A model generated the notes under the pieces. It was not told the DNA's origin. It saw nothing but the letters and a program-made list of their open reading frames with translations, and did no database searches. From contig JAVGWX010000012.1 in assembly GCA_036924085.1 (NCBI GenBank), positions 7,810,668-7,874,667 of the forward strand: 64,000 bases of DNA, given 5' to 3'. The position numbers and the translations under genes were made by a program. This stretch comes from Ariolimax columbianus (lineage: Eukaryota; Mollusca; Gastropoda; Stylommatophora; Arionidae). Of this stretch, positions 42,880 through 55,534 are shown piece by piece (the stretch's first letter is position 1; every line of letters begins with the position of its first letter).

Positions 42880-43830
42880 TATGTTTCTACTGCTGATATT
42901 GCTACCATTATAACTGCCACAACTACCATTTTCATTGCTGCTACTACAACTACCATTATAACTACCACAACCACCGCCATCACTTCTACTGCTACCAACA
43001 TTGTTAGAGCGTATACTACTACTTCAGTTACTACCACAAGCACCACTTTCATTGCTGCTGTTACTACTACAATTGCAACTACCATAAAAACAACAGCAAC
43101 AACAACGACAACAACTACTACTACTACTACTGCTACACCCACTGTTGCTACTACTACGACTACTACAACTACTGCCACATCTTGAAATACTACTACTACT
43201 ACTACTACAACTACTACTACTATTAATACTACTACTACTGCTGCAGCTACAGCATCTACTACTAACAGCACTACGCCTACTACTACTATTACTACTACTA
43301 TTACTGTTACTACTAACACTTCTAATAACATTACTACTACTACTATTACTACTATTATTACTACTACAACTACTATTACCCCTACCACTACCACTACTAC
43401 TACTACTGCCACTACTACAATTACTACAACTACTACAGCTACTACAACAACAACTACTACTGATACTACTACTACTATTACTACTAATAGTACTACTAAA
43501 ACTACGACTTATATTAATACTACTACTACTACTACTGTTGGTATTGCTACTATTACTACTACTATTACTGCTACTACTACTTCTACTATTACTATTACTA
43601 CTACCACTACTACTATAACTACTGCTACTACTACTACTACTATTTCTACTATTACTTTTACTAATAATACTACCACCACCACTACTATTACTACTGCTGC
43701 TGCTGTTCCTATATCTTGTTCTGCAATGATTAGTAGTACCGCTTTATCCGCTTCTTTGAACAGTTTTATCCCTGCTACAAGTAGTACTACTACTACTAAT
43801 GTCATCATGGTCATGACTACTAATATTGCT
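42880..43830. repeat. (ACT)n-type trinucleotide tract, about 950 bp, imperfect
   Basis: TAC/ACT triplets with interspersed substitutions. Every frame is open, giving poly-Leu, poly-Val and poly-Thr ORFs on both strands that are not genes. Confidence 0.95.
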
Positions 43831-43839
43831 GCTGACTCT

Positions 43840-44090
43840 AACTCTATCTAATGTTCATGTAACATGCTCTGTTATAACTACTCACTCTAATGTTCATGTA
43901 ACATGCTCTGTTATAACTACTCACTCTAATGTTCATGTAACATGCTCTGTTATAACTACTCACTCTAATGTTCATGTAACATACTCTGTTATAACTAATC
44001 ACTCTAATGTTCATGTAACATACTCTGTTATAACTGCTCACTCTAATGTTCATTCAGCTAATGCTTGTATTTCCACTACATCTCATTTCA
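43840..44090. repeat. 39-bp minisatellite, about 6 units
   Basis: Units of tctaatgttcatgtaacatg plus ctctgttataactactcac. Directly follows the triplet tract. Confidence 0.95.
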
Positions 44091-44109
44091 TTTAACTGGT
44101 TGTTCTCTT

Positions 44110-44450
44110 TATACGAACTTTAGAATAAATTATTCTAGATCAACCTACCCTAGTACTAATTCACACAGATCTTCTAGTTCTACCTACTATAGTACTAATT
44201 CACACATATCTACTAGCTAGTCCTACTTACTCTAGTACTAATTCACACATATCTTCTAGTTCTACCTACCCTAGTACTAATTCACACATATATTTTAGTT
44301 CTACCTACTATAGTAATAATTCACACAGATCTACTAGCTAGTCCTACTTACTCTAGTACTAATTCACACATGTCTTCTAGTCCTTCTGACTAGTTCTAAT
44401 TCACATGTGTCTTTTAGTCTAAATTACTCTAATATTAATTCGCCTAGTGG
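44110..44450. repeat. About 60-bp degenerate repeat, 5-6 units
   Basis: Units with agttctacctactatagtac and taattcacacatatcttc, some carrying an extra ctagctagtcc. Confidence 0.8.
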
Positions 44451-44469
44451 TACGTATTGCTGCTGAATC

Positions 44470-45130
44470 TAATGTACATTTTGCCGAGTGCTACTATTTC
44501 TGGTGCATCTAATATTCATTCGCCTGGTGCTACTATTTCTTCTTCATCTAATATTAATTCTCCTAGATTTACTTTCTGCTACATCTAATATTAATGCGCC
44601 TGGATCTACTTTCTGCACCAATATAATATTAATTCTCCTAAATCTACTTTCTGCTACATCTAATATTAATTCGCCTGTTGGTACTATTTCTGCTACATCT
44701 AATATTAATTCTCATAGATCTACTATTTCTGTTGGATCAAATATTAATTCGCCTGTTGGTACTATTTCTGCTACATCTAATATTAATTCTCCTACTGCTA
44801 CGATTTCGTCTGCATATAATATACATTTACCGAGTGCTACTATTTGTGCTACATCTAATATTAAATCACTTAGTGCTACTATATTTGCTACATCTAATAT
44901 TAATTCTCATAGTGCAACTATTTATGCTACATCTAATATTAATTTACTTAGTTCTACTATATATGCTACATCTAATATTAGTTTACTTAGTCCTACTATA
45001 TCTGCTACATCTAATATTAATTCACTTAGTGCTACTATTTCTGCTACATGTAATATTAATGTAATTAATTCTACAACTTATAATGCCGATAATGTTTTTG
45101 TCCACATTTCTACTCATTCTAATGTCTCTT
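44470..45130. repeat. 39-bp minisatellite, about 17 units
   Basis: Units of gctactatttctgctacatc plus taatattaattcgcctagt. The period keeps a 215-codon frame open (SATSNINS repeats); it has no other gene-like feature. Confidence 0.95.
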
Positions 45131-45449
45131 CTTAAAATTCTTATGCTTTTCTTCAAGCGTGTACTGTTCCCATATGGTTACTCAATAAAGTTTTTAGATT
45201 TAAATTATCCAATTGAGTTGGTGTTTCTGTTTATGTCATAATATATATATATATATTAAGTTGAGTTTTTCACCAGAAAATGATCTGTGTTTGTGACACA
45301 GAACTTCTTTCTTGATGTTTATCTCATCATCTCATTGTTTTTCCTTCACTTTTGATGTTTAATGTTATTGGGAAAGTGCAACCTTTATTCGTGTCATATG
45401 CTTTGTGTCTTGTCTTTTTCCAATCCATATTTCGGAAATTGTATTTTGT

Positions 45450-47240
45450 AATTGCAAAAAGACATACTGAATAGATGGAGAGAGTATTGCAGAACCATGT
45501 ATGGAAATAGCACAAAGCACTCAGTTACAATCCTAAAAAAGGATGAAAAAGAACATGAATCAACATTGGAGGAAGTACGCTCAGCAATCAAAAGCCTGAA
45601 AAAGGTAAAGTCCCCAGGATGTGATGATATCCAAGCATAGCTAATACAAGCAGGAGGGGTGGCCAGTGCTCGAGTCTATCACAAGCTGTGTAAACAGATA
45701 TGGCATAGCGCAGAGTGGCCAGAAGCATGGAAGAAATCAATTTATATTCCCCTCTCCCAAAAAAGGCAACCTGAAGCCGTGCACGAACTACCGAACTATC
45801 GCGCTGATTAGCCACGCTAGCAAGATACTCTTGCGAATTCTATTATGAAGGATAGAGAAAAGGTTTGAATCTGAAATTCACATAGTCCAGGCAGATTTTA
45901 CGAAAGACAGAGGGACCAGGGACCACATATTCAATATGAGGAATATCTACGAAAAATGTAGAGAGTTTAATGTAGACCTCTACATTTGTTTCATTGATTA
46001 CACCAAAGCCTTCGAAACGGTAAAACATAAAAATCTGTGGAAAATCATGAAGGAAATGGGGTTTCCTGTGCTAATTATCCATCTCATTAACACATTATAC
46101 CAAGATCAACAAGCCGTTCTCGCGATTATCTGGGCAAACATTAGATTGGTTTGCAGTACAAAAGGGAGTCCGACAGGGATGTATCCTCTCACCTTATCTG
46201 TACAATATATATGCGGAATGTATAATGAGAAATATTCGAGAAGACGAGAACATTGAAATTATCGACCCATTTACGATTGGGGGGTACAAGATTCCAGAGT
46301 TACGGTACGCAGATGACACAGTAATACTATCAAGAAGGGCAGAAGGGCTAGAGCAGCTACTTTCAGCCGTAAATGGACATAGTGAAGATCAAAACCTGTC
46401 CATAAACATAAACAAAACAAAGATAATGACCACCGACAAAACACAATGTCAGCTTAAACTTACAGTGGGTGGGTGGTGATCATGTCACACATTTTGAATA
46501 TCTGGGCTCTTTAATTGACAAAAATGGCGACTGCTCGAAAAAAATCAGAAGACTAGCCTGAAGAAATTATGGTAGAGCGCCAACAAAATGATAAAAGTAA
46601 AAGTCTTGAGAGCCTGTGTTTTTCCTGTAGCAGCTAATTGCTGCGAATCATGGACGATTACCAAAACTTCCAGACAATTAATCGAATCCTTTGAGTCAAA
46701 CTGTTACAGAAAGATCCTCAGAATACCCTGGACAGAAAAGAACAAATGTAGACATTCGGCAAGAGTTGAGCACAGAGGAGAACTGGTTTATCAATTCCAT
46801 TTTGGCTAGAAAATGCAAATACTTTGGTCACATCAAGAGACACAATGGTTTCGAAAACAGTTATGTAAGGTATTGTGCCAGGTAAAAGAGGAAGGGGTAG
46901 ACCAAGAAGACGATGGCACCAAGATATCCAGGAATGCCTGGGTATGACTGTGGCGGAGGCTGGAGTCTTGACAAGGGAACGAGTTTCTTTCAGACAGACT
47001 GTGATGGGACCGACGTTCTATAAAGGACATGCTACATTATGATGAACTGTAAATCCAGTTAATTTCATGATCTGAGTACATCTTCAAAGCTCTTCTGTCC
47101 GGCGTTGAGAATAGACTTATATTGTAGTGTGTAGATCTAATTAATTGAGAATGTATACAATACGGTCGGTCTAATCGATCTGACTGGGACTTTTGGTCAT
47201 TAACTACGGGGATGTCTGTCTGCAAACGAGGACGAAGAAA
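45450..47240 (+). mobile_element. Non-LTR reverse-transcriptase relic, nearly full RT
   Basis: ILNRWREYCRTMYGN; VRSAIKSLKKVKSPGCDDIQ; PKKGNLKPCTNYRTIALISH then ASKILLRILL; FTKDRGTRDHIFNMRNIYEK; CFIDYTKAFETVKH (catalytic D); SPTGMYPLTLSVQYI (degraded QGC block); ELRYADDTVILS (catalytic YADD kept, about 46297-46332); ACVFPVAANCCESWTI; NSILARKCKYFGHIKRHNGF; tail SFRQTVMGPTFYKGH in the last frame. About six frame changes or stops. RTE/L1-like affinity by eye. Its 3' terminus recurs at 32930-33010. Confidence 0.85.
47040..47130 (+). repeat. Short dispersed repeat, copy 1
   Basis: aactgtaaatccagttaatt then tctgagtacatcttc and ttctgtccgg...gaatagactta: recurs at 47665-47755. Confidence 0.6.
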
Positions 47241-47279
47241 AGAAAGAAGCAAGTGTTTTTGTCATTGTAAATATTGATT

Positions 47280-47470
47280 AGGAGGAGGGGGGGGGGGCAA
47301 TATATATGGGTTAGAGTGGACTTTATATATGGATTATGAAGACATTAGATAAGGATTAGAGGGACATTGGATAAGGATCATGGATACATTACATATGGAT
47401 CAACGACATTGTATATCGATTAGGGTCACATTAGATATGGACAAATGTGACTAGATATGGATTACATGGG
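47280..47470. repeat. Degenerate tatggattag...gacatta repeat
   Basis: About 7 imperfect ~25-bp units of the same family as 34205-34390. Begins after a poly-G run at about 47289-47298. Confidence 0.7.
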
Positions 47471-47650
47471 CCTTATGTATGGATTATCCATATTTCCATA
47501 TTTTATTGATTACATGGACCTTATGTATGAATTATCCATATTTCCTTTTTTATGGATTACATGGACCTTATGTATGGATTATCCATATTTCCATATTTTA
47601 TGGATTACATGGACCTTATGTATGGATTATCCATATTTCCATATTTGTGA
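47455..47650. repeat. 48-bp minisatellite, 4 units
   Basis: Units of ggattacatggaccttatgt plus atggattatccatatttcca and tattttat. Confidence 0.95.
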
Positions 47651-47664
47651 ATTGTGTTTTTGTA

Positions 47665-47755
47665 TCAACTGTAAAACCAGCTAATTCCATGCACTGAGTA
47701 CACCTTCGTCGATATTATGTCCGGAATGGAGTAGAGACTTACATGGCAGTCTCTG
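47665..47755 (+). repeat. Short dispersed repeat, copy 2
   Basis: aactgtaaaaccagctaatt, ctgagtacaccttcg and atgtccggaatggagtagag match 47040-47130. Confidence 0.6.
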
Positions 47756-47999
47756 GGTTTCAAGGTATTGTTTGTTAAATGCCCAACAAATGTCATTCTT
47801 TGTATGTCAATATAAGTCTTAGTGCTGGTGCGACTTTCTGTTGGATTTTTTGATGTCTCAGTCGTGTCGCTTCTATTGACCCTGACATCTTTTATCAACC
47901 TTACACATGTTCTGATCTTTGGCTGATGTACATGATCAAGGCGAATATCTAACGACGATAATAGAGAGTTGGTATCTTTATACAGTGCAGTGCTGACAA

Positions 48000-48690
48000 A
48001 TACAATCCAAATATTGTATATGTGTGAGAGAGAAGGTATGTGCGTGTGCTTGTATGGTGCCAGTTATGAAAGCATTGTGGCTTTCAGTGCCTGCATATGT
48101 GTATATATAAATATACACAAATATATACACGTTGTGTGTGTGCGTGTTCATGTTTGTACGTGCAAGTGTGTTCATGTGAAGCCTATTAGTGTAATCGTAT
48201 ATATCGATGCATATACGTGTGTGTTAATTTGATGTATGTGGTTGTACGTTTGTACAGGTGGTGCCTGAATGTAAGCGTGTGTTTATGCAACATATGTACA
48301 AGTATGCAAACATGTCCATGTATGTACGCTTGTGATTGCATGCACTAAAGTGCGTTTGTGTTTGTGTGCACTAATGTTCGTTTGTGCACATGTTATGCAT
48401 GTACATGTGGACACGTAGACATGTATACGTGTGCATGGTAGTACGTGCCTGTATGTATGTTCATACGTGTACTTGTATATGCATGTGATGCATGCATATG
48501 TGTGTACGTGTACATGTAGACGTGTGCATGGTTGTACGTGCTTGTATACAACTGCTTATTCATATCCATGTACGTGCATGTGTGCATGTTCATTTGTGCA
48601 CGTGTTTGCACGTAAATATGTGTACACCCGTAAAATAAAACAGTTTACGGACGCAACTACATATGAATGTGTGTATGTTTGTACTTGGAT
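48000..48690. repeat. Cryptically simple TG/ACGT-rich tract
   Basis: Alternating purine-pyrimidine sequence (gtgtacgtgcatg-like words) without a fixed period for about 690 bp. All ORFs are Cys/Val/Tyr/His-rich artefacts. Potential Z-DNA character is inference. Confidence 0.8.
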
Positions 48691-48694
48691 ATGA

Positions 48695-48799
48695 AATTAC
48701 AGTCTCGTCTAGAACAGAAATGAATATATTGAGGTACGATTTAGATACAATTTGTGAATGGTCTGTGAGCTGACATATGGAGTTTAATGTAGATAAATG
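48695..48799 (+). mobile_element. CR1-like LINE relic, part 1 (interrupted)
   Basis: VSSRTEMNILRYDLDTICEW and MEFNVDK are the block just before the CTVIQIGRS block of the CR1-like relic at 5000-5140. Stops at 48799, resumes at 50000. Confidence 0.75.
48787..48799. repeat. Target duplication of the Penelope-like fragment, left
   Basis: atgtagataaatg; partner at 50000-50012 with one mismatch. Part of the CR1 coding sequence, so the original joined reading is known. Confidence 0.75.
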
Positions 48800-49999
48800 A
48801 GAAAAAATAAATGACAAAAAATGTTTAAAGTTGATTTCATTTAAATGTAATCAAAATGTTAAAATGGGTATGGTCAGATACCGCACCGAGATCAATATGC
48901 TGAGCAGCGCATGACCTGCAGTGGTCAGCGACCCATAGCTGACTGCTAGCGTCAGGGCCAGCGAACCAGAGCTGCCAAGATCCTTCTACACCTCCACGCG
49001 GTGATCCTGGATAACAGGCTGCAGCAGGGCAGACTGGCTAAGGAGAAGGGACCGAAGAGGGAATGTTAACCCGGTACTCACGAAAATGTTTGCTGAAGTC
49101 GGATGTGTTGGAACAAAAGGTGAAAATATCACAGTCAAGCTGTAAACTACGATACAACGCATTCCGTTCTCTGGACTACATTCTGCTAATTAAGCTCTTT
49201 CAGGGTTTGGTAGTGGGAGATTGAGAATGAACGAAGCCGAGCCAAGATATCGCACCGAGACGAGAAATAAAAGAATACTTACGTTACAATCAATAGGCCT
49301 TCATTAGGGACAACAAATAACAACAATGTTGAACTAGCAAATCATAGAAGAAGAGATGAATACTTGTATGGAGGAAGTCAACATATAAGGAAACAATGGT
49401 GTACTTAACTAATATAGTATCTATATTGCGGCTTATCAGGTTGAAGGCTTGATTCTAAATGCAGCACATAGGTCCGATAAGGTGGCCAGGAGAGCGTATT
49501 AAATGAATGGGAAAGAGCTGGATAAGCCAATAGCGACCAAATACGGATAAGACAAAATAGTGATCCAAGTGGGGAAACAAAAAGAAAGTGATATGAGCTG
49601 GAGGAGAGAGGAGACGGATATAAGTGGCGGGAGGGGGGGGGGGGGTATGGTTTGGCGAGAAGGCAAATAGATGGGGGCCAGTTTAAGATTTTAAGAAAAG
49701 GCACGGAGAATATTAATGTCATGTGGATGGTAGCAATCCATGCTGCAGATAAGTCTGTTCTCAAAGGCGAATCGATGACGATCGACAAAGAAGCCAGAAA
49801 CTAACATCAGCCTTACCCCGTGCGTAGGACCATTGAAGTGGCTGGCAATAGGGGAACTCGTGCGGTTACAGATATAATTGAGCTGTTGTCGGAAACGCTC
49901 ACGCAGTTCCATACCAATCTCCCAAATGTATGTCATACCACACTGACGTATGATGTTATAATATATGAGGTTGCATGAATTACATTGAATCCCTCCTTT
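48800..49999 (-). mobile_element. Penelope-like element fragment (GIY-YIG endonuclease), inserted in CR1, itself carrying SINE copy C
   Basis: Flanked by a 13-bp direct repeat, atgtagataaatg at 48787-48799 and atgtagatacatg at 50000-50012 (12 of 13). The minus strand encodes GIQCNSCNLIYYNIIRQCGM, TYIWEIGMELRERFRQ and SPIASHFNGPTHG: the Cys-rich start and YIG-E-L-RF..H blocks of the GIY-YIG nuclease of Penelope-like elements (YIG changed to YIW), followed by a FENRLI...HPHDIN-like tail. The reverse-transcriptase part is absent, so this is the 3' end of an element. Dead. Confidence 0.75.
48892..49244 (+). mobile_element. SINE-like element, copy C
   Basis: The same ~353-bp sequence as copies A and B, starting atcaatatgctgagcagcgc and ending gagaatgaacgaagccgagc. 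Bounded by a 16-bp direct repeat, agataccgcaccgaga (48876-48891) and agatatcgcaccgaga (49245-49260), 15 of 16 identical. Inserted in the Penelope-like fragment, so younger than it. Confidence 0.85.
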
Positions 50000-50012
50000 A
50001 TGTAGATACATG
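50000..50012. repeat. Target duplication of the Penelope-like fragment, right
   Basis: atgtagatacatg; 12 of 13 identical to 48787-48799. Confidence 0.75.
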
Positions 50013-50765
50013 TACAGTCATCCTCATTGGTAGATCAAATATGGAACCTAATTGCGAATGTGAGTGAACATATATAAAAAGATATAAAAGGAAAGACACT
50101 TTGAGGTTATAATAGATCATACAGGTAAGGTGAGTGAGTAAGTCCAAGTAGCAGTGAAAAAGTCAAATGTAATGTTAAGTATGATAAAATGAAATACTTG
50201 TATTTAATATAGGGGCAAGGACGTGATTATCAAACTGTATAAAGCAGAAGTTACTTAGATTGGAATACTGTGTACAGGTGTGGAGTGCATATCATAAAGG
50301 GGATATAAACATGCTGGAAAGGGTATAATGAAGGGCGACTAAACTGATAGTGGGATTCTATAATTACAGTTAAGAGGAAAGACTCAGAAAAACTGGACTT
50401 CAGTGTTTATAAAAGAGAAGAATTCGAAGTGATTTAATACAGGTGTATACGATAATCAAAGGAACGGAAAAATTAGACTATACGTTTTTTTTCAAAATAC
50501 CACCACCAACAAGAACAAGAGGACACATCAACACATTAACTAAAGAAAGGTCTAGATCAGACATTATGAAATAATTTATTTTAGTCAGAGAGGAATGAAT
50601 GCTTGGAATGCATTGCCACAGGAAGTAGTTGAAGCAGGGACAATTAATGCATTCACGAATAATTGGATGCGCATAGTTTTTAGTGCAACGAAATGTAAAC
50701 GAAACTGGTTGTATACAGACTCGGTAGTCTTCTAAACCAGTATAAAGACGTTAAATTAAGTTAAG
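50003..50765 (+). mobile_element. CR1-like LINE relic, part 2 with 3' terminus
   Basis: CTVILIGRSNMEPNCECE-like start, then a VKKSNVMLS block, VWSAYHKGDINMLE (RT thumb), FFKIPPPTRTRG, WNALPQEVVEAGT and the terminus gttgtatacagact...cttctaaacc...gacgttaaattaagttaag. Several stops. Gives the uninterrupted sequence against which the 5140/11468 junction can be read. Confidence 0.85.
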
Positions 50766-50891
50766 TGCATGAGTACGAGAAAGACACTGTCTGCATATGT
50801 GTCTATGTGTAGGTCTGTGTATGAATATGTGCACATTTCTAGGAGAATATCATTGTCTGTCCGAGCACTTCGAGGTAGTTATATATCGAAA

Positions 50892-50896
<5 letters not shown>

Positions 50897-50932
<36 letters not shown>
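50897..50932. repeat. (TA)n microsatellite
   Basis: About 18 TA repeats within a TG-rich tract (50765-51000). Confidence 0.95.
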
Positions 50933-50936
<4 letters not shown>

Positions 50937-51139
50937 TGTGTGTTGTGTGTATCTGTACTTGTGAATGACTGCATGTCGGTGTGTCGAGTGTGTGTAGGTG
51001 AGAATGAAATCTATATCACATAGAGTGCCTGTTGTCACAGATCCGCTTTATGTAAGCCTATTATTCTGTTGTGGACACGAGCCCGGCATCGACAACCGTA
51101 GCAGCACATTTCTGTGGCCACATTCTTGGTCTTACATAT

Positions 51140-51300
51140 CGTTCTGTCATCGACATCATCATCAGGATATTATCACTAGCATCATCTTCATCATTAGCGT
51201 GATAGGTTTCAGTATCACCATTATTATCACATATACCATCCCAGGCATTATCATCACCATCGTCATCATCTTCTTCATCAGCATTACCATCTAGTGGTCC
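51140..51300. repeat. (ATC)n-type imperfect triplet tract
   Basis: atcatcatc / atcaccatc words. Ile- and Asp-rich ORFs are artefacts. Confidence 0.85.
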
Positions 51301-51809
51301 ATCACCATTACCACTTCCAACATCATCACCATATCTTGACGAAAGCGCTAATCTACTCGGTTGTGACGAGTACACATTTTTGCTTGACGAATAAAAAAGA
51401 TCAGTTTTGTAATGGATAATGGCGTTTTTAGTCATTACTACAAAACCAATCTCGCCAGATTATTTATGATATTACAGCTAGAAAAGGTTGTACATAAGTT
51501 AGTTTATGATGGCGAATCTAAATCGACATCCACTACCAAAATGTTTCTTCAGTGCTAAAACTATCCAGCATTTTCAAGGGTACAAATGTCATGCCTCTAA
51601 CAGCAATGCATTTTCTCTTAAGGAAAAAGTACGCTAATGCGGATGGGTAATACAAAATATTTTGGTTCGGTACGCATTATTACGTAGACATTATAGTGAA
51701 TGAGTGCCTATTTAAGTTTGTGAAAATAAATTGCATGACTGTAGTCCGATCATGCTGACTGGTGACATTTTTGACTAACTGGTGAGCCACCCTAAAATGT
51801 GTCTAGCCC

Positions 51810-52060
51810 TGATCATCAGCGTCATCACCATCATCACCTTCATCAGCGTCATCACCATCATCTCCTTCATCACCATCATCTCCTTCATCAGCATCATCAA
51901 CATCATTTCCATCATCAGCATCATCACCATCATCAATATCATTGTCACCATCATCTTACTCATCACCTTGTACTATTTTCACTACCATCATGCTAACCAA
52001 CATCTTCATTCCCCTTATCATCAATATCACGATTTTCATCATATTACTTGCTTCTCTTCT
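51810..52060. repeat. (ATC)n-type imperfect triplet tract
   Basis: A second ATC/TCA tract of the same kind. The stretch between the two (51300-51800) has no recognisable content. Confidence 0.85.
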
Positions 52061-52314
52061 CTACAATGATATGTCCTCGGTTGTCTGATCCTGCTGCGAT
52101 TCCATCTCCAGTGTCAAGTGTGACTCATTGACCGCCGTTGGCCCTCCTGTTGTCATATGCGTATTATATCGAGCATCCATTTGCCTCGTAGTGAGCTGTG
52201 TCTTCTTCCCTTAGGCACAGTGTTTAGATTATGATGTTGTTAGTGCGAGGTTAGTTCATGTTGAGAGTAGAACAGAGGTGAAACAGTGTGGATTTCAAAT
52301 GGAGAGTTGAAGTG

Positions 52315-53160
52315 GAGGCTTGATCTGGAGAGCTGATCTGGAACATTGAAGTGGAGGCTTGATCTGGAGAACTGATCTGGAACATTGAAGTGGAGGCTTG
52401 ATCTGGAGAACTGATCTGGAACATTGAAGTGGAGGCTTGATCTGGAGAGCTGATCTGGAAGATTGAAGTGGAGGCTTGATCTGGAGAACTGATCTGGAAC
52501 ATTGAAGTGGAGGCTTGATCTGGAGAACTGATCTGGAACATTGAAGTGGAGGCTTGATCTGGAGAACTGATCTGGAACATTGAAGTGGAGGCTTGATCTG
52601 GAGAACTGATCTGGAACATTGAAGTGGAGGCTTGATCTGGAGAACTGATCTGGAACATTGAAGTGGAGGCTTGATCTGGAGAACTGATCTGGAACATTGA
52701 AGTGGAGGCTTGATCTGGAGAACTGATCTGGAACATTGAAGTGGAGGCTTGATCTGGAGATCATATCTGGAACATTGAAGTGGAGGGTTGATCTGGAGAG
52801 CTGATCTGGAACATTGAAGTGGAGGCTTGATCTGGAGAACTGATCTGGAACATTGAAGTGGAGGGTTGATCTAGAGAGCTGATCTGGAACATTGAAGTGG
52901 AGGGTTGATCTAGAGAACTGATCTGGAACATTGAAGTGGCGGGGTTGATCTAGAGAGCTGATCTGGGACATTGAAGTGGAGGGTTGATCTAGAGAGCTGA
53001 TCTGGAACATTGAAGTGGAGAGTTGATCTAGAGAACTGATCTGGAACATTGAAGTGGAGGGTTGATCTAGAGAGCTGATCTGGAACATTGAAGTGGAGGG
53101 TTGATCTGGAGAACTGATCTGGAACATTGAAGTGGAGGGTTGATTTGGGGAGTTGATTTA
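52315..53160. repeat. 39-bp minisatellite, about 21 units
   Basis: Units of gaacattgaagtggaggctt plus gatctggagaactgatctg. A gradient of subtypes: gaggctt in the first two-thirds, gagggtt with gatctagaga near the far end. Gives 161- and 295-codon minus-strand frames that are not genes. Confidence 0.95.
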
Positions 53161-53164
53161 GAAA

Positions 53165-54055
53165 GCTGATATGACGTATCGAAGTTGCGAGTTAAAGTGC
53201 TAAGTTGATCTGAATAGTTGAAGCGGGGAGTTCATGTTGAGAGATAAAGTGGTGAGCTGTTGTTGAGAAATAACGTGGTGAGTTGATGTTTGGAGATCAA
53301 GTGGTGAGTTTATTATTTGTAGATGCAATGGTGAGTTGATGTTTGGAGATAAAATGGTGAGTTCATGTTGAGAGATAAAGTGGTGAGCTGTTGTTGAGAA
53401 ATAACGTGGTGAGTTGATGATGGGAGAAAAAGTGGTGATGTTTGAAGATAAAGAGGTCGATTGATGTTTGGAGATAAAGTGGTGAGTTTATTATTTGTAT
53501 ATAAAGTGGTGAGTTGATGTTTGGAGATAAAGTGGTGAGTTTATTATTTGTAGATAAAGAGGTGAGCTAATGTTGAGGGATACATTGGTGAGTTTATGTT
53601 TGAAGGTAAGGGGGTGAGCTATTGTTTAGAGATAAAGTGATGAGTTAATGTTTGGAGATAGAGTGGTGAGTTGATGTTAGGAGATAAAGTCGTGAGTTGA
53701 TTTAGGGAGATACATTGGTGATGTTTGGAAATAACATGGTGACTTAATGTTTGGAGATAAAGTGGTGAGTTGATATTTGCTGATACAGTGGTGAGTTAAT
53801 GTTTGGTGATAAAGTGGTGAGTTAATATTTGGCGATAAAGTAGTGAGTTGATGTTTGGAGATGGTGGAGAGTTGATATTGGGATATAACGTAGTGAGTTT
53901 ATTTTGTGTGATAAAGTGGTGAGTTGATGTCTGAAGATAAAGTGGTGAGATGATGTCTGAAGATAAAGTGGAGAGTTGCTTTAGGGATATAATGTAGTGA
54001 GTTGATTTTGTGTGATGAAGTGGTGAGTTGATGTTTGGAGATAAAGTGGGTTGTT
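53165..54055. repeat. Degenerate ~26-bp repeat, about 30 units
   Basis: Units with gtggtgagttgatgtttgga plus gataaa, much more diverged than the neighbouring 39-bp array, hence older. The gttgatct-like wording suggests relation to the neighbour but this is weak. Confidence 0.85.
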
Positions 54056-54309
54056 AAGTGTGGTGTTGAAGCAAGAGTTTGTAATATCTGCGACATACCA
54101 ACTGCTATAGTAGGGTCCTGTAAAACGATGTCCTTGTACGAAAACGTCAAGCCCTCTTTACTTTTGCAATGTGCTTTTCTTTATGAACTTTAACTTTTCT
54201 GTTCTTGGGTAGTTGGTGGGGATATTTTAACTTGTTGTTTTTTTCTACATTGTGTTGAATGTGTTTCATATCACTGCAAACTGGTTCACTTCAAAATCAA
54301 ATTTCCTCG

Positions 54310-55450
54310 ATTACTCGAGGCGCAACATCAGCTAACTCAGGACGGGTACGGTCCACCAACAACACCAGCTAACTCAACTCAGGACTGGTACGGTCCAACA
54401 ACAACATCAGGTAACTAAAGACGAGTACAGTCCAACAACAACATCAGCTAACTCAGGACTGGTACGGTCCAACAACAACATCAGGTAACTCAAGACGAGT
54501 ACAGTCCAACAACAACATCAGCTAACTCAGGACGGGTACGGTCCAACAACAACATCAGCTAACTCAGGACGGGTACGGTCCTACAACAACATTAGCTAAC
54601 AACAACTTCGGACGGGTACGGTCCTACAACAACATCAGCTACCAAAAACTCAGGACGGGTAGGGTCCAACAACAACAACATAAATTAACAACAACTCAGG
54701 ACGAGTACGGTCCAACAACAATATCAGCTAACAACAATTCAGGACGGGTACGGTCCAACAACAACAACATCAGCTAACAACAACTCAGGACGAGTACGGT
54801 CCAACAACAACAACATGAACTAACAACAACTGAAGACAGGTATGGTCTAACAACAACATCAGCTAACAACAACTCAGGACAAGTACGGTCCAACAACAAC
54901 ATCAGCTAACAACAACTCAGGACGGGTACGGTCCAACAATAGCTAACAACAACTCAGGACTGGTACGGTCCAATAACAAAAACAGATAACTCAACTTCGG
55001 ACGGGTACGGTCTTACAACAGCATCAGCTAACAACAATTCAGGACGAGTACGGTCCAACAAGAACATCAGCTAACAACAACTTAGGACGGGTAGGGTCCA
55101 ACAACAGTTAACAACAACTTAAGACGAGTACGGTCCAACAACAACATCAGCTAACAACAACTTAGGACGGGTAGGGTCCAACAACAGTTAACAACAACTT
55201 AGGACGAGTACGGTCCAACAACAACATCAGCTAACAACAACTCAAGACGAGTACCATCCAACAACAACAGCTAACAACAACTCAGGACGGGTACGGTCCA
55301 ACAACACCATCAGATAACTCAAGTCATGACGGTTACGGTCCAGCAACAGGAACAACAAACAACATCTCAGGACGGGTAGGGTCCAACAACAGTTAACAAC
55401 AACTCAGGACGGGTACGGTCCAACAACAACATCTAACTCAACAGGACAAT
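54310..55450. repeat. 34-40-bp minisatellite, about 28 units, length-variable
   Basis: Units of caacaacatcagctaacaac plus aactcaggacgggtacggtc. The length varies by gain or loss of caacaa in the linker. Confidence 0.95.
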
Positions 55451-55534
55451 GAGTATGTACCAGAAACAGCTCTGCCATAACGCTTCTGCCACCCCTTCCA
55501 CAAGCACATCACTTTTGATCATTTCTGAACTTTA

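Noticed and set aside
52240..53127. 295-codon minus-strand ORF
   Set aside because: Only a 39-bp (13-codon) tandem repeat in translation, frame shifting midway where one unit has an extra base.
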